Positions 1 through 10,891 of a stretch of DNA of 64,000 nt are shown here, piece by piece. How positions within the stretch are numbered: the stretch's first letter is position 1; the number at the start of each line of letters is the position of its first letter. Position numbers and translations under genes: made by a program. Under the pieces are notes generated by a model that saw nothing but the letters and a program-made list of their open reading frames with translations, had not been told where the DNA came from and searched no databases. Source of the DNA: Ampullaceana balthica (lineage: Eukaryota; Mollusca; Gastropoda; Lymnaeidae); contig CALYLW010000041.1 in assembly GCA_944989445.1 (NCBI GenBank), positions 1,575,399-1,639,398 on the forward strand, given 5' to 3'.

Positions 1-139
1 TGTGCTCACTAAAATAAAATAAATGCTTTTTTGTGGGGGCGGGAAGGGGGAGGGGGGATATCACACCACAATTAATATAGAAAATTTACCCCGCTCAATT
101 CTATTCGCAGCGTTTTCTATTTCTTTGCTACTGACAAGT

Positions 140-503
140 GGGCCGTTCATAAATGACCTCACGCAATTTGGCCTATTTTTCACCAAGCTTTGCGCGCCGC
201 CCCCTCCCCCCTTAAAACCCGTATTTTCTATTGGAAAATGAGCATGTTTCAAATAACTTTTTTGTCATTTAAGTATGTATTTAGTATAAGGCTGCACTCT
301 AATATCGTAACACGCATGAAGCTATGTAAAACGCCCTTAAATAAATTGTAAGCAATCAAATATTTAAGTGAAACTTTTATTTAAAGTTGCGCATTTGGAT
401 GTGACGTCACATTTCTTAAACACCCCCCTAATCACACATGGTAACAAAAGTGTGACCCCCCCTCCCCCAACGAAAGTGCGTGACGTCATTTATGGACGGC
501 CCC
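140..503 (-). mobile_element. CRE-ended MITE, copy A
   Basis: About 364 bp with imperfect terminal inverted repeats: GGGCCGTTCATAAATGACCT at the left and a matching TGACGTCATTTATGGACGGC at the right. G-runs and C-runs lie just inside the ends. The interior matches copies B (10161-12056) and C (14070-14430) in the opposite orientation, for example the segment before TTTAAAGTTGCGCATTT. No coding capacity. Superfamily not established. Confidence 0.75.
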
Positions 504-709
504 AAACACAATTCATGTACATGTATCATCAAATATATAGTTGTTTTTTTTCTCAAAAAACGGCAGATATTTAGTTTCTCTTCAATTGCAGATACATTGT
601 TTCACAGAAACAAAAAGAACTTCAGAGGGGAAAAAAATAATAAAAATAACTTAAAATAAACTTTTTTGTTTTTACACGTTTTTTCTTTTACATTTACATC
701 CATCTGCAG

Positions 710-3700
710 TGTCCGAGAAGCAAGGAGAGATTTGATGCCGTCTACAGCCCCACGACGTATTTTGACGGATCCGTATTTTCCTACCTGTGCGCGGAGCTGA
801 GTGATCAGTCCATCAACAGTGACGTCACGATCGCCATGTTTGTCAGACCAGATCCGCCGTCAGAGGGCGTCCTTTGGGATTACAAATCGTCAACTCTGAA
901 GCCAGATGGCGTCACCAGAATAGCCCTGTCGTTGTCCAATGGACTACTTAAACTGGACATGCGAAGTAGTCGCGGTAAATCTTACTTTTTGTGACTTCAG
1001 TCTTAAGCGAACAACTTCAATGTATTTCAATATTTCTTTCAATAATTTAGCATTACACTTACACGATTCTTCGGTGCAAAAAATTTAACACAATTCAGCA
1101 GAGTTATCTCTTTATGGCGGAGCGGCATTTTCGACCAACTGCAGTTTTTCGTGTGCAATGATCAACAAAATTCTAAACCCACCCCAGGTGGCATTAGTCT
1201 CTATAACGCTTCTCATTAAATAAAATTTTATCATTTTAATATTAAATTATATATAAACTAGTGATCGAATTTATGGAAATAAATTTTGAAGATCTTGGTC
1301 TTGAATGGAAACATTTTAATTTTAATTAAATGTCCTGAATTTAAATATAAATATTGCAATTAAAATGTATTGGTTTGAATAAAAACAACCCGTAAAAAAC
1401 CAAGTTTTTGACTATAAATCCTTTATGTACGAGAAGTAACTAAAAGAATGTTCATTATAATACGCAGCGCCAGACCATCCAGAAATACAAAATTGAAGTT
1501 GTGTCGTAAAACATGTTTAATATAATACGCACCGATCAGGAATATGTTTATAAAAAGAGCTGTCAGTAAAATACGCACCTTATTGCGCGACAGAAAGGTT
1601 GTTCAATATAATACGCACCGCGACGCTCTATCTCAAAAAATAGCATGATACATAGGAATAAAAAAAATAATCTAAAAAATCAATAATTTAATTACGGTAC
1701 ATGCGATCGATCTGAAATTTTGATACATTGTTTTTATCATCGGTACGAAACTGCCTGCAAAATTTCAGCTCGCTATCTTGCGAGCAAGTGGGTTAAAAAT
1801 CGATCAAAGGTTTTGGCGACAAGCAAGCAAGCAAGCAAGCAAGCAAGGTCGGTCGGTCGGCCGCAGACACCACGAGTTAATATAAAGGATTTAAAAATAA
1901 CAAGAACCGATCAGATCAGTAATGGTATAGATTTACTCAGCGCTATTGGAAGTAGCCATTTTGTGAATACCAATTACAATCAACGTACATGTAAATGAAA
2001 AGCCTTGACTGGTCACAATTGTATTAGCGCTTCTTCAGACACCATCTCTGTACTTGTCTCAGGTTCCTGTTGCACACTGGCTAGCCAGAAGGTCGTGACC
2101 CCAAACACGTGGTCTATAGTTTACGTCGTGTACCTCATCTCAACCAACGTTGTGACCGTCGTCATCAATGACACCAGCACCAGCAAAGCGGTGACGTGTG
2201 GCCGAGGAGCAGGTACTGTACGGTAGAGATGGTGGGATATCGTGTGATGGTTGACAGAATGTCCAATACTCCAATAGAATTTAGGTTTTGGTACTAAAAG
2301 TTACAATTTGTTCTAGTATTGTGTAGCTTTGGATTCAGTTGAAAAAATTAATTATTTCGTTTGCATTTCAGTTTAGGCTACTGCAGTGAACGTATTTCAA
2401 TCGCCTCGTTTTCTGTGCACATAAAAATGATATTTTCTATATTTACGTTGATGGAAAAAAATGTTATCGAATACTTGGGTTCAAATTTCTTTTTAAAACG
2501 TCTTCTATACTCAAAAAATATATAAAAATTATTTTTAAAAAAAGTGATATACTTGCCGATTTTGGTAGGCTTGTCATATTATCCAAAAGCATGATTAAGG
2601 AAGCCCATTCTTCATAGTCGTATTTCAGTTTATTTTAACTTGTTTGATATAAATCCTTGTTCGTTGGTGCATACTTCCCACCAAGGATCACTGTGCAAAT
2701 TTAAAACGTTTTTTTCTTAAAACTATGTACTTTTGTGTTTAGTTTTATTTATTTATTTGTTTTAAACTCATACCATTGAGTGGACTTTTTCTTACTGTTT
2801 TTGTTTAAATTTAAAATTAACTTAATGTCAGGTGAGTTCATTCAACTTCATTCTAATATCCTCGATTCCACAGCGACCACAACTACGGGGATCATCAGCG
2901 TTGGTCAGGCTCAAGATGCGACCCTCACCGACGGAAATTACCACGGCTCGGCGGCCTGTCTGACCATCGTCCAGGGAGAGCTGGTCAACATGACTGTCCA
3001 GACCAGCATAAAGGAGCGCTGTATCACACTGAGCAAACTCAGGGGAACGAGACGTACGTCTTCAGCTGGGTCAAATCGTTCAATTATTAATGTGGGTCAT
3101 CCGGGCCTTATAGTAGACCATATTTTCTGAAAGTGAGGGCTGTGACCCCAAGAGGGCCACGTCATATTTCTTGGGAGTAGAGAAGCAAAACGGTGTGTGC
3201 AAATAACACGAGAGTATTAAAAAGTTTGATTAGTGGACCCCGCGTTTAAATGCTTAAAGAATAACTTTAAAAAAAACTAAATCTGGCGCTGACAAATGTT
3301 TCAGTGGTTGTCAAAGTTTTTTTTTGGTTGTCTTTTGTGTGTGTGTGTGTGTGTGAAGATGTCTGGAAATCAAATTTATTTCAGAAATGTTCTGATAAAG
3401 TTTACTAAACTTGAAAATGTCACGTTATGTTTCTAAATTAATGTGAACGCGCACATTTATTACGTAAAAAAAAAGGTCGAATTATGAAATTTACTAAACA
3501 TTTTTTTAATGCTTCAATTTCAATTATTTAACAGTTTACAGAAGATAAGATTCCTTAATCTAAATAAATAGAAATATTTTTAACGAATCATTAATATAAA
3601 AACTACAAAAGCAATAAATACATAATTTAACAAAATAAACATGTACAATAAGGCTTTTAATACATGTCGTCTCAAATAAGTAACCAACAATCATATTTTA

Positions 3701-4541
3701 AGAAATTAAATTCCGCAGCGAGAGCTAATACAGGTATTTTAATATTATGGTCATTTACTGCAGATGGCTGTGTATTATTACAATTTAAAGACATTTAATC
3801 GTTAGTGGTTCATGTTTAAACAAATTAAGAAATGGATGTTTGTATAAAAACATCAGTAAAAAATCACACTTTAAAAAAGTTCAGTAATTTATTCCTCTAT
3901 CACCGTATTTCATAGTAGACTTTCGATTTGATCGTGAAGTCAATCGAAACTGTCGAAAGGTAATCGTTTTAAGTCCAAGACAAATCAATTATTTTTAAAA
4001 TGTCTCACTTTAATGTCTATTTCCATCATAAATGGATATGTATTCCACGCTGCAGCTCTCTAGCTAATTGGGAGGTGGGTTTAATTAAGGAAAAGAAATA
4101 AAACACTGTTGGAATCACCAGCACCATTTTAACTTTACACCTAAATTACCCCCCCCCCGCGAGATAATGTCACTGAACTTGTAAAGCCCTTTGATGGCAT
4201 AAAGAACGTTCGTCACCTATTTATGTCATTGTCAAAATTAACTTCATTTTCTCTTATATTTTTCGTACTTAGTGGACTGCACCAACAACACAAGCATAAA
4301 GGTCCGTCGCTTCAAAATGGCGTCAGACAACAGCAGGCCGGATGTAGGGATGGCTCCAATCGGAAACTACACGACAAGGTCACGCTTGGAGTGCGCCAAA
4401 CGATGCTCCACTAGCGACTTGTGTAAATCCTTGACCTACAGATCGGGGACGACTTTAAACTGTAAACATTACGACTACGTCACCAAAAGAGGTTTAGTGG
4501 CAGATCTTGGGAGCAGATACTACACTATAACTAAAAATTAA
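710..4541 (+). CDS. Secreted LamG/pentraxin-like plus PAN/apple protein, 3' part
   Basis: Four exons are seen: 710-974, 2063-2212, 2874-3053 and 4273-4541 (TAA at 4539). Each has an AG acceptor and GT donor, and the three internal introns are all phase 1, as is usual for shuffled extracellular modules. Exons 1-3 read as a concanavalin-like (laminin G/pentraxin) sandwich: FDAVYSPTTYFDGSVFSY, then a strand with MFVRPDPPSEGVLWDY, later a WSIVYVVY strand, and finally GIISVGQ with a Cys near the end. Exon 4 has a PAN/apple pattern (LECAKRCS, then CKSLTYRSG, then CKHYDY), which usually binds proteins or glycans. The start, signal peptide and earlier domains lie left of the window. An LTR retrotransposon begins 73 bp after the stop, so the native 3' UTR is interrupted. 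Splice choices are mine; the domain names rest on pattern, not on a search. I do not recognise a specific gene. Confidence 0.7.
975..2062. other. Intron 1 of the LamG/PAN gene
   Basis: Non-coding. The left half is plain AT-rich sequence. The right half (1395-1870) is a copy of the interspersed TACGCACC repeat described separately. A short AAGC simple repeat lies at 1821-1846, followed by a GGTC run. Confidence 0.6.
1395..1870 (-). repeat. TACGCACC interspersed repeat, copy 1
   Basis: Shares long stretches with 12060-12375 (inverted relative to it) and partly with 8938-9010 and 9530-9805. Shared landmarks are TTTTTGACTATA, a track of TTCAATATAATACGCACC units repeated about four times at roughly 50-bp spacing (1456, 1519, 1566, 1602), TTACGGTACATGCGATCGAT and TGAAATTTTGATACATTG. 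No open frame of note. Probably a non-autonomous transposon family; ends not defined. Confidence 0.55.
3054..4272. other. Intron 3 of the LamG/PAN gene
   Basis: AT-rich non-coding sequence with a (GT)n microsatellite near 3338-3353 and a run of nine C at 4150. I see no further gene or element. Confidence 0.6.
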
Positions 4542-4614
4542 TTATTTTCGTTTGATCGTTTGTTTGTATTTTGAGATCAGAAAGTAACGTCAGTTAACTT
4601 CGCTCTAGAGTCTA

Positions 4615-4930
4615 TGTAACTCTTAACTTTATTTTACATGTATGTAACTCTTTAGTAGGCGTTCTCACAATACAGAATCTTGTGCACAATAATCCACTGA
4701 AGAACTTGTTTCAACAAAACAACTTTAATATGTATACTTTGTACACAGAAATATCATTTGAGGTTATACAACGTGGAAATCTTGAGGCATACACACATCA
4801 CCTCCTTCCTTGAGGGAAGTCTTCTAACAACTCTTCGCCCAACACTTTCAACCAATAGGCAGGCTCCTTTCTTCCCGCGTCCACCATTCATGTGACCTTA
4901 CGTCACAAATCATGTTAATCACACGTGACA
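4615..4930 (-). repeat. 3' LTR
   Basis: 316 bp. In + orientation it starts TGTAACTCTTAAC and ends CACACGTGACA. It is nearly identical to 8407-8722, with differences seen at about six positions. Preceded by GTCTA. Confidence 0.92.
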
Positions 4931-4950
4931 TTCACCCCCATCCTTCAAAA
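4931..4950 (-). other. Polypurine tract candidate
   Basis: On the - strand the bases just before the 3' LTR read GAAGGATGGGGGTGAA, a purine-rich run with one T-rich flank, as expected for the plus-strand primer of an LTR retrotransposon. Confidence 0.65.
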
Positions 4951-5403
4951 AAAATGTTTATGAAATACAACATTTTTGGTCTTCATAAAATCAAATTTAT
5001 CTATATCTATATTCACATTTCAAATATTTATCATCAATGAACATTCATTGCCTTACATACAACATCTGGACATAAAATCAATAAGAAAAAATCTGTAGGA
5101 CTGCAACAGTCTAAACATAAAAAATAATGAGAAAAATATCTGTAGGACTGCAACAGTCTACCTGTGCTGAAAAAATTGACACTGACATTTTTTAACACAT
5201 CTGTAATTTTGTGTAATTAAAATATTTTTAACAATCAATATTATTAAAATTAACTAATAATCCAGTGGAATTCAAACACTGTTCCTTGTCCATTGTTCAA
5301 AGAATAAAAATATTAATATAATTACAGTCTCTTGTTGTATCATTTAGGAATTCACAGACTAATATTAATACAGTCTCTGGTTTTATCATTTAGGAATTCA
5401 CAG

Positions 5404-5516
5404 AGTGTCTTTATTTATTGTCATTCTACTTAATATGTCTGCAACCACATTGTCCTTTCCCTTCACAGGTTTAATGTCAAATTTGTAGTCGGCTAATAGC
5501 ATAGCCTAGTTCAAAG
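5404..5516 (-). pseudogene. pol: pol remnant: end of RNase H
   Basis: On the - strand the frame reads LGYAMLLADYKFDIKP followed by VKGKDNVVADILSRM. The GKDNVVADILSR signature closes the RNase H region in Ty3/Gypsy polyproteins. Nothing recognisable of protease, reverse-transcriptase palm or integrase survives, so more than 2 kb of pol has been lost between gag and this point and between this point and the LTR. Confidence 0.75.
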
Positions 5517-5579
5517 ATAGTCATTCTTCAATTGACGAGTATGAATTCAAATCGATGGGCTTTGAATGTTTCTTCAGAC

Positions 5580-7525
5580 TCTTAAATGTTCAATAATTCA
5601 ACAACCATGACTTCGATTATGTTCATTCATAATTTCAATTCCAGCATTTTTAATAAGTTGCTTAGCTTTTGAAATGTCATTTTTGTTTCCAGATAATTCA
5701 ATTTAATTTGGACCAGATGAGTCACTGTCAGAAACTTTTATCTGAAAAATATTGTCTGTATCTGTAAAGTCTTTGATTTTGCTTAATACACAACCAATTG
5801 TTCTTCCTAATTCAGATGATTTCACACAAAAGGTTTCAGATTCACCAGTACCATCTTTATCTCTGGTACTATGGTTTTCATCCCTTTTACCATATACTTG
5901 ATTTTTAATAGTGGCTAAAGTGTCACAAGTGCTCGTTTCTTCTTGGTTCATTTTTTCTTCTATCATATATTTGATTGTCAATAGTGGCTACATTGTCACT
6001 AGTTTCTTTTTGTGCTCAATTTAACTTTATTATTTCTCTATCATTCATGTCTTGGTTTTCATTCTTTCTCCATGATTGAATTGATTGATCATAATTTCTT
6101 TTTCTGGAATCAAAATTGTATTTGCCTCTCCATGATCTTCTGCTTTCATTATAATCTCTTTTTATGGAATTATGATTATTTCTTTCTCTCCATGATTGTC
6201 TTTCTTGATCATAATCTCTGTGTCTGGAATTATGATTATATTTTTCTCTCCATAATTGTCTACTTTGATCATCATCTTTATGTTTGGAATTATGATTATA
6301 TTTTTCTCTCCATGCTTGTCTACCTTTGTTTTCAAAGTGATCTTGTCTTGATTTTTCTTCTGTTTTCTTTCTTATAGGGCTGCCATTAGGTGACACCCTA
6401 ATTGGTTGTCCTTTATTGTGGTAACACTGCTTCACCATATGTCCTGGCTTGTTACAGCACCAGCAAATAGACTGTCTGTTGCCTTGGTTTGGCAGACTCT
6501 GGTTTCTCATACCTTGCCTTTTTTCTTGACTTTTAATTTGTATTGCTGCAAATATGTCTTGTCTCTTATCCATTTCCACATTCGGATGAGAGTCTTTGAA
6601 TGTTCGTAATGCATTTGTTAGCTCTGCTTGAGTACGAACTTTTTTATCAGTTAAATATGTGAATAGAGTTGGTGTTGCATTTTCTAAAAACTTGTCAATT
6701 AACACCATGTCTAGTATGGCCTTTGGATTGCTCGTATCTATTGCTGTCAGTTCCAGCCATTTTGTTAGTTTGACTTGTGCTTCATGCACTATGATCTGTG
6801 GATCTTTGTCCATCTTGATTCTCATTTCATGAAATTCTCTTCTATAATCATTTTCTGACTTTCCAAAATGACATAGAAGTGCCTTTTTGACATTCTTATA
6901 TATGCTTTTGTCTTCTTTGGCTATACTGTTATAAGCTTCAAATGCTTCTCCAGTTAATTGAGTCATCAGTTGTGCTGGCCAATCTTCTTCATTATAGCCT
7001 TTCATAGCCATTATGGATTCGAAATAATCCAGATAAACATCCATTTTTTCTTTCTGGCTATCATATTTTCTTACTTTGATAGTATCCCTTGGTGCTGACC
7101 TTCTATTTGCTTCATTACCAGGATTGTGGCCTCTACTCTCTAGCTCAATTTGTAATTTTAAGTTGTCATTTTTAATTTGTTCAAATTCTCTTTTTGCAGC
7201 TCTTTCTTCTCTTTCAATTATTAGTCTTTGCCTCTCTTTTTCTTCAGCCTCTTTTTGATTTTCTTTTTCTTCAGCTTTTCTTAGCTTTTCTTTTTCTTCA
7301 GCTATTCTTTGATTTTCTTTTTCTTCAGCTTTTCTTAGCTGTTCTTTTTCTTCAGCAATTCTTTGATTTTTCTTTTTCTTCAGCTTTTCTTAGCTGTTCT
7401 TTTTCTTCAGCAATTCTTGCTTTTTCTTCAGCAATGCTTACTTTTTCTTCAATGAAATCTCTCATTTCTTTTCCCTTTAGTCCGATCTCTTTAGCTATGG
7501 CAGTGAATTCTTTGTAGTAATCCAT
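5580..7525 (-). pseudogene. gag: gag polyprotein (coiled coil, capsid-like, zinc knuckle, KH-like)
   Basis: Read right to left from the ATG at 7525. First comes an N-terminal stretch (MDYYKEFTAIAKEIGLKG), then a long charged coiled coil of repeated AEEKE units, broken by a frameshift near 7360. The intact frame from 7044 has a capsid/SCAN-like helical region (YLDYFESIMAMKGYNEEDW onward), then a CCHC zinc knuckle CWCCNKPGHMVKQC that binds RNA. About five tandem copies of a 20-21 residue W-R-rich unit follow (RQSWRE spaced along 6050-6330). After the stop at 6016, a second frame (5981-5703, continuing past a TAA to about 5600) resembles a KH RNA-binding domain: VKSSELGRTIGCVLSKIKDF, then IELSGNKNDISKAKQLI. 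Product of the LTR element. The frameshift and stops make it a pseudogene. Assignment as Gypsy gag is by pattern. Confidence 0.78.
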
Positions 7526-7558
7526 GTTTAGTTTGATTGAATAATATGAGTCAAGCAA

Positions 7559-8387
7559 TTTGGTAAGGAATTTAGGTTTATATTGATAAAGTTATAAATC
7601 TTCCAAATGAAAAATCTTGAATTCAAAATGTTAAGTTCAAATAAGTGACACGTCTAAACCATGAAATCTAGCCTTGACAAGATGAGACAACAAAAGAATC
7701 CTCACACGGGATCTTTAGTATACTTTATATATACGCTCCCTCAGATTGACAAAACATATTAAATGGTCCAATCGTTTTGAATAAAAGTTTTGGTTAAAAT
7801 TTCAATTTTCGAGTAGTGTTTTTAACAATTTAGTTCACTCCATTAACCCAAAATTGCAATTATCAAACTCTTCACACAATGAATGGATAAAAATTCCGTT
7901 CCTTTAATTATAATTCACATTTCATAATTAATAGTCCATAGCCTTCCAAGTTCCAGGTTATGTTTACAAATATTTCCTGGAATCAACTAGCATTGAGCTT
8001 GTTGACGTCACGACCTATATATGTTCACCGTGTGTCACCATTCAGTAAGCCTACACGACGCAGATTCCAGCACTGTGTAGTATAGTTGTACTGTCGTGGA
8101 CTGTGACGTAGAACAAACTAGGCGACCTAGTTGTATACACCGCACGCCGTGACCATGTGCTTGTATGCCGCCATCTTGAAATATTCTTGTATTTTCATTG
8201 AACCACCAAAGTTTATTCACAGCTTCTTACGAACTTGAATATTCAAAAAATACGATAGCTGCTAATATTTCTTCTTTTAATGAATACTTTCCTTTTTGAA
8301 ATATCCAATACTTGTTATTTCCACGAAACCTCCTTTCTAAAATATCTTGTACTGTGTTCACTTAGAACTTATGCCTAATGGCAAAAT
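7559..8387. other. Untranslated leader of the LTR element
   Basis: Between the primer binding site and gag. AT-rich, without a convincing frame. A small reading frame at 8035-8220 (- strand) has no recognisable feature. Confidence 0.5.
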
Positions 8388-8405
8388 ACTTTTACTTCGA
8401 CACCA
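8388..8405 (-). other. Primer binding site candidate
   Basis: Read on the - strand one base after the 5' LTR, TGGTGTCGAAGTAAAAGT begins with the TGG expected to pair with a tRNA 3' CCA end. The priming tRNA is not identified. Confidence 0.6.
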
Positions 8406-8406
8406 A

Positions 8407-8722
8407 TGAAACTCTTAACTTTATTTTACATGTATGTAACTCTTTAGTAGGCGTTCTCACAATACAGAATCTTGTGCACAATAATCCACTGAAGAACTTG
8501 TTTCAACAAAACAACTTTAATATGTATACTTTGTACACAGACATATCATTTGAGGTTATACAACGTGGAAATCTTGAGGCATACACACATCACCTCCTTC
8601 CTTGAGGGAAGTCTTCTAACAACTCTTCGCCCAACACCTTCAACGAATAGGCAGGCTCCTTTCTTCCCGCGTCAACCATTCACGTGACCTTACGTCACAA
8701 ATCATGTTAATCACACGTGACA
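8407..8722 (-). repeat. 5' LTR
   Basis: 316 bp, paired with 4615-4930. In + orientation it starts TGAAACTCTTAAC and ends CACACGTGACA. Followed by GTCTA, the other half of the target duplication. Confidence 0.92.
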
Positions 8723-8730
8723 GTCTAGAC

Positions 8731-8874
8731 CAGTGATGGTGAACCTATGGCACGCGTGCCACATTGGGCACGCAGAGTCTCATCAGCCGGCACGCGACAA
8801 TATATATATATATATATATAAGTGGGTTTTGGTTGGATTGGGGCAAGCGGCCCCAAAGAGGTTCGCCACCACTG
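8731..8874 (+). mobile_element. hAT-type MITE (CAGTGATGGTGAACC family)
   Basis: 144 bp. Left end CAGTGATGGTGAACCTATGG, right end GAGGTTCGCCACCACTG, forming imperfect terminal inverted repeats, with a (TA)n microsatellite inside. Left flank GTCTAGAC and right flank GTCTCTTA share only the first four bases of a possible 8-bp duplication. A second, 3'-incomplete copy starts at 23671. Confidence 0.65.
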
Positions 8875-8937
8875 GTCTCTTAGCGGGTCGGATGGTCAAC
8901 AAAGTGAGGAGCTTGGGCCGCATAACCATTGTAGATG

Positions 8938-9805
8938 ACGTAAAAACAAAGTTTTTGACTATAATTCCCTAACATATGAGACATAAATAAAAGTATTGAT
9001 TATATTCAATAAAATACGCTGCTATTAATACCCCCGGCGCCCCCCCTCCAAAAACCACACTTTTATTTCTGCCCGAAAATAAATAGTTTATGATATTAGA
9101 ATATCTCTCTGCGGACATGTAAGCAACTAATAGTTAAAAAGGCATTGGTAACAGATTTTCCTTAAGCCTTAGCATTTAATGGTTTCTGATAACAATGAAC
9201 GATGGAAAATAACTATTCTGAATGATTAATTTGATAATTATACCAAGTTATCTGAAATTAATTATTAATGTACACTATTTTAAATGTTTTCTGGTTCCTT
9301 GTTACTATACTTTCTTTGACACGCTCTCCGCGAAAAACTCGTGACTTTTTTCTATTATCTACCCCCCCCCCAACCCCCAATAGCTGTAAACTTTGAATGT
9401 CTATTTGTATAATAACAGTCTTGTTAATAAATTATTTTTTTTTAGAATTAAATTAAATTTGTTTAAATTAGCATTTTCAATAAATTTTATTTTTAAAACC
9501 CTTATATTAACTTCACCGTCTTGTCTCTCTCTCTGTCTGTCGTGATCTCTTGGTCGGTCGGGCGGAAAAACAAAAGTAACCGTAATTAAATTAATGAATT
9601 TTTAGTTTATCTCTATTTATCTCTGTGAAGACGTCTGCTATAGTTTACCCCCACGGTTCACTCCATGTCACTCCAGCTATCGTCGACCACATCCCCGTGT
9701 TTTACAGCAAGGGGAGTTCAGTCACGTTTAGTCTGTAAATGTTTGTCGCGCGGTGCGTATTATATTGAACATAATCAATACTTTTAGTACTGTCTCATAT
9801 ATAAA
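8938..9805 (+). repeat. TACGCACC interspersed repeat, copy 2 (split)
   Basis: 8938-9010 carries the TTTTTGACTATA and AATAAAATACGCTGC end. 9530-9805 carries the other portion (CTTGGTCGGTCGGGCGGAAA, then ACAGCAAGGGGAGTTCAGTC, then GTGCGTATTATATTGAACAT). Between them is AT-rich sequence with C-runs. It matches 12060-12375. Confidence 0.5.
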
Positions 9806-10048
9806 GTACGTCACGCTCCAGAAAAGGGAGGGGGTGTAAGAAAGTGTGACAGTTTGTGACAGAGGGGAGGGGGGTTCTGGCCATATGTGACGTCACGGTG
9901 TTTTATAGCAAAATTTTAATTATTTTGTTAGTAAAAAAAAACATTTTTGTCCGAAAGTGTGACGTACTTAAGGGGTCCGAGATTTGTGACAGGGGGAGGG
10001 GGGGGGTTAAAAATTTCAAAAATAGCGTGACGTACTTTATGGACGGCC
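9795..10048 (+). mobile_element. CRE-ended MITE relative, copy D
   Basis: About 254 bp. Left end ATAAAGTACGTCACGC, right end GCGTGACGTACTTTATGGAC followed by GGCCCC. Several GTGTGAC and GGGGAGGGG motifs inside. A subfamily of the 140-503 family in which ATTTATGG is replaced by ACTTTATGG. Confidence 0.55.
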
Positions 10049-10891
10049 CCCTTTACCGTCTTGTCTGTCTGTCGTGGTCTCTTGGTCGGTCGGGCGGAAA
10101 AAGAAAAGTAAAAAAATGACCCACTTCCCATGGTACTATTGAGCTGAAATTTTGCACATAGGGGCCGTCCATAAATGACGTCACGCACCTAGGGGGGAGG
10201 GGGGTCACACTTGTGTGACGTTGCGTGACGAGGGGGAGGGAGGGGGGTTGAAGAAATGTGACGTCACATCAAAAGGGTAACTTTAAATAAAACATCCACT
10301 GAAATATTTGGTCGCTTACAATTTATTTAATGACTTTTTTTTCTTTTAAAAAAAAATCAGTGCTTCTCAATGTGCTGGTCGGTAGGCCATCAGACGCTGG
10401 TTGGCGTATGCTATCAAGACACGAAAATTAAATCTAATTATAATCCTTAAGTTTGAGAATCCACAAGATAACATATGAAATTGTTACACTGCGTCGTTTG
10501 ATGTTGACATCAAAGAATTTGTGATCTAACCGCAGCTCCGTTTGGTTCTCTCATGCCCGTTACCACAAAATATACAATTTTATGTATGCGTTACAGACTC
10601 TAGGTCCTGCTCATGTGACTCGGGGATTTGGGGGAGCGTCTTTAGCACCCCCACCCCTCCCCCCCCCGAAAATGCTACTGGTGAGTTTTACAAGCATGAC
10701 AAGTGTCTAAAAATGATTTGAATAGGATTATGTGTAGATATTTTAAGTCAAAACGACACGGAATATCCTTTTTCTTTAAAAGGGGAGGGGGGGGAGGGAA
10801 TCTATTTGATAGAATTAAAAACGTTTTAAGTTTGATATAATTGTTCGATGGTTTTTGATAAAACGCCCCTGGCCATTCTAGTCTTCTAGAT

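Larger units (their letters stand above)
4615..8722 (-). mobile_element. Ty3/Gypsy-type LTR retrotransposon, internally deleted
   Basis: A 4,108-bp element on the - strand. Two 316-bp direct repeats (4615-4930 and 8407-8722) differ at about six sites. Each runs TG to CA, and the whole is bounded by a perfect 5-bp target duplication, GTCTA (4610-4614 and 8723-8727). Following the 5' LTR (8722 to 8407) is a primer-binding-site candidate starting TGGTGTCGAAGT. Before the 3' LTR is a purine tract ending GGATGGGGGTGAA. Inside are a gag reading frame and a short piece of RNase H; protease, most of reverse transcriptase and integrase are gone, so it could only move with help in trans. The few LTR differences suggest a fairly recent insertion. 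It lies 73 bp after the stop codon of the LamG/PAN gene, antisense to it. Confidence 0.9.

Noticed and set aside
6012..6377. Hydrophobic-looking + strand frame of 121 codons
   Set aside because: It is the antisense of the W-R-rich gag repeats on the - strand.
7076..7517. Leucine- and phenylalanine-rich + strand frames resembling membrane proteins
   Set aside because: Antisense of the AEEKE coiled coil of gag.
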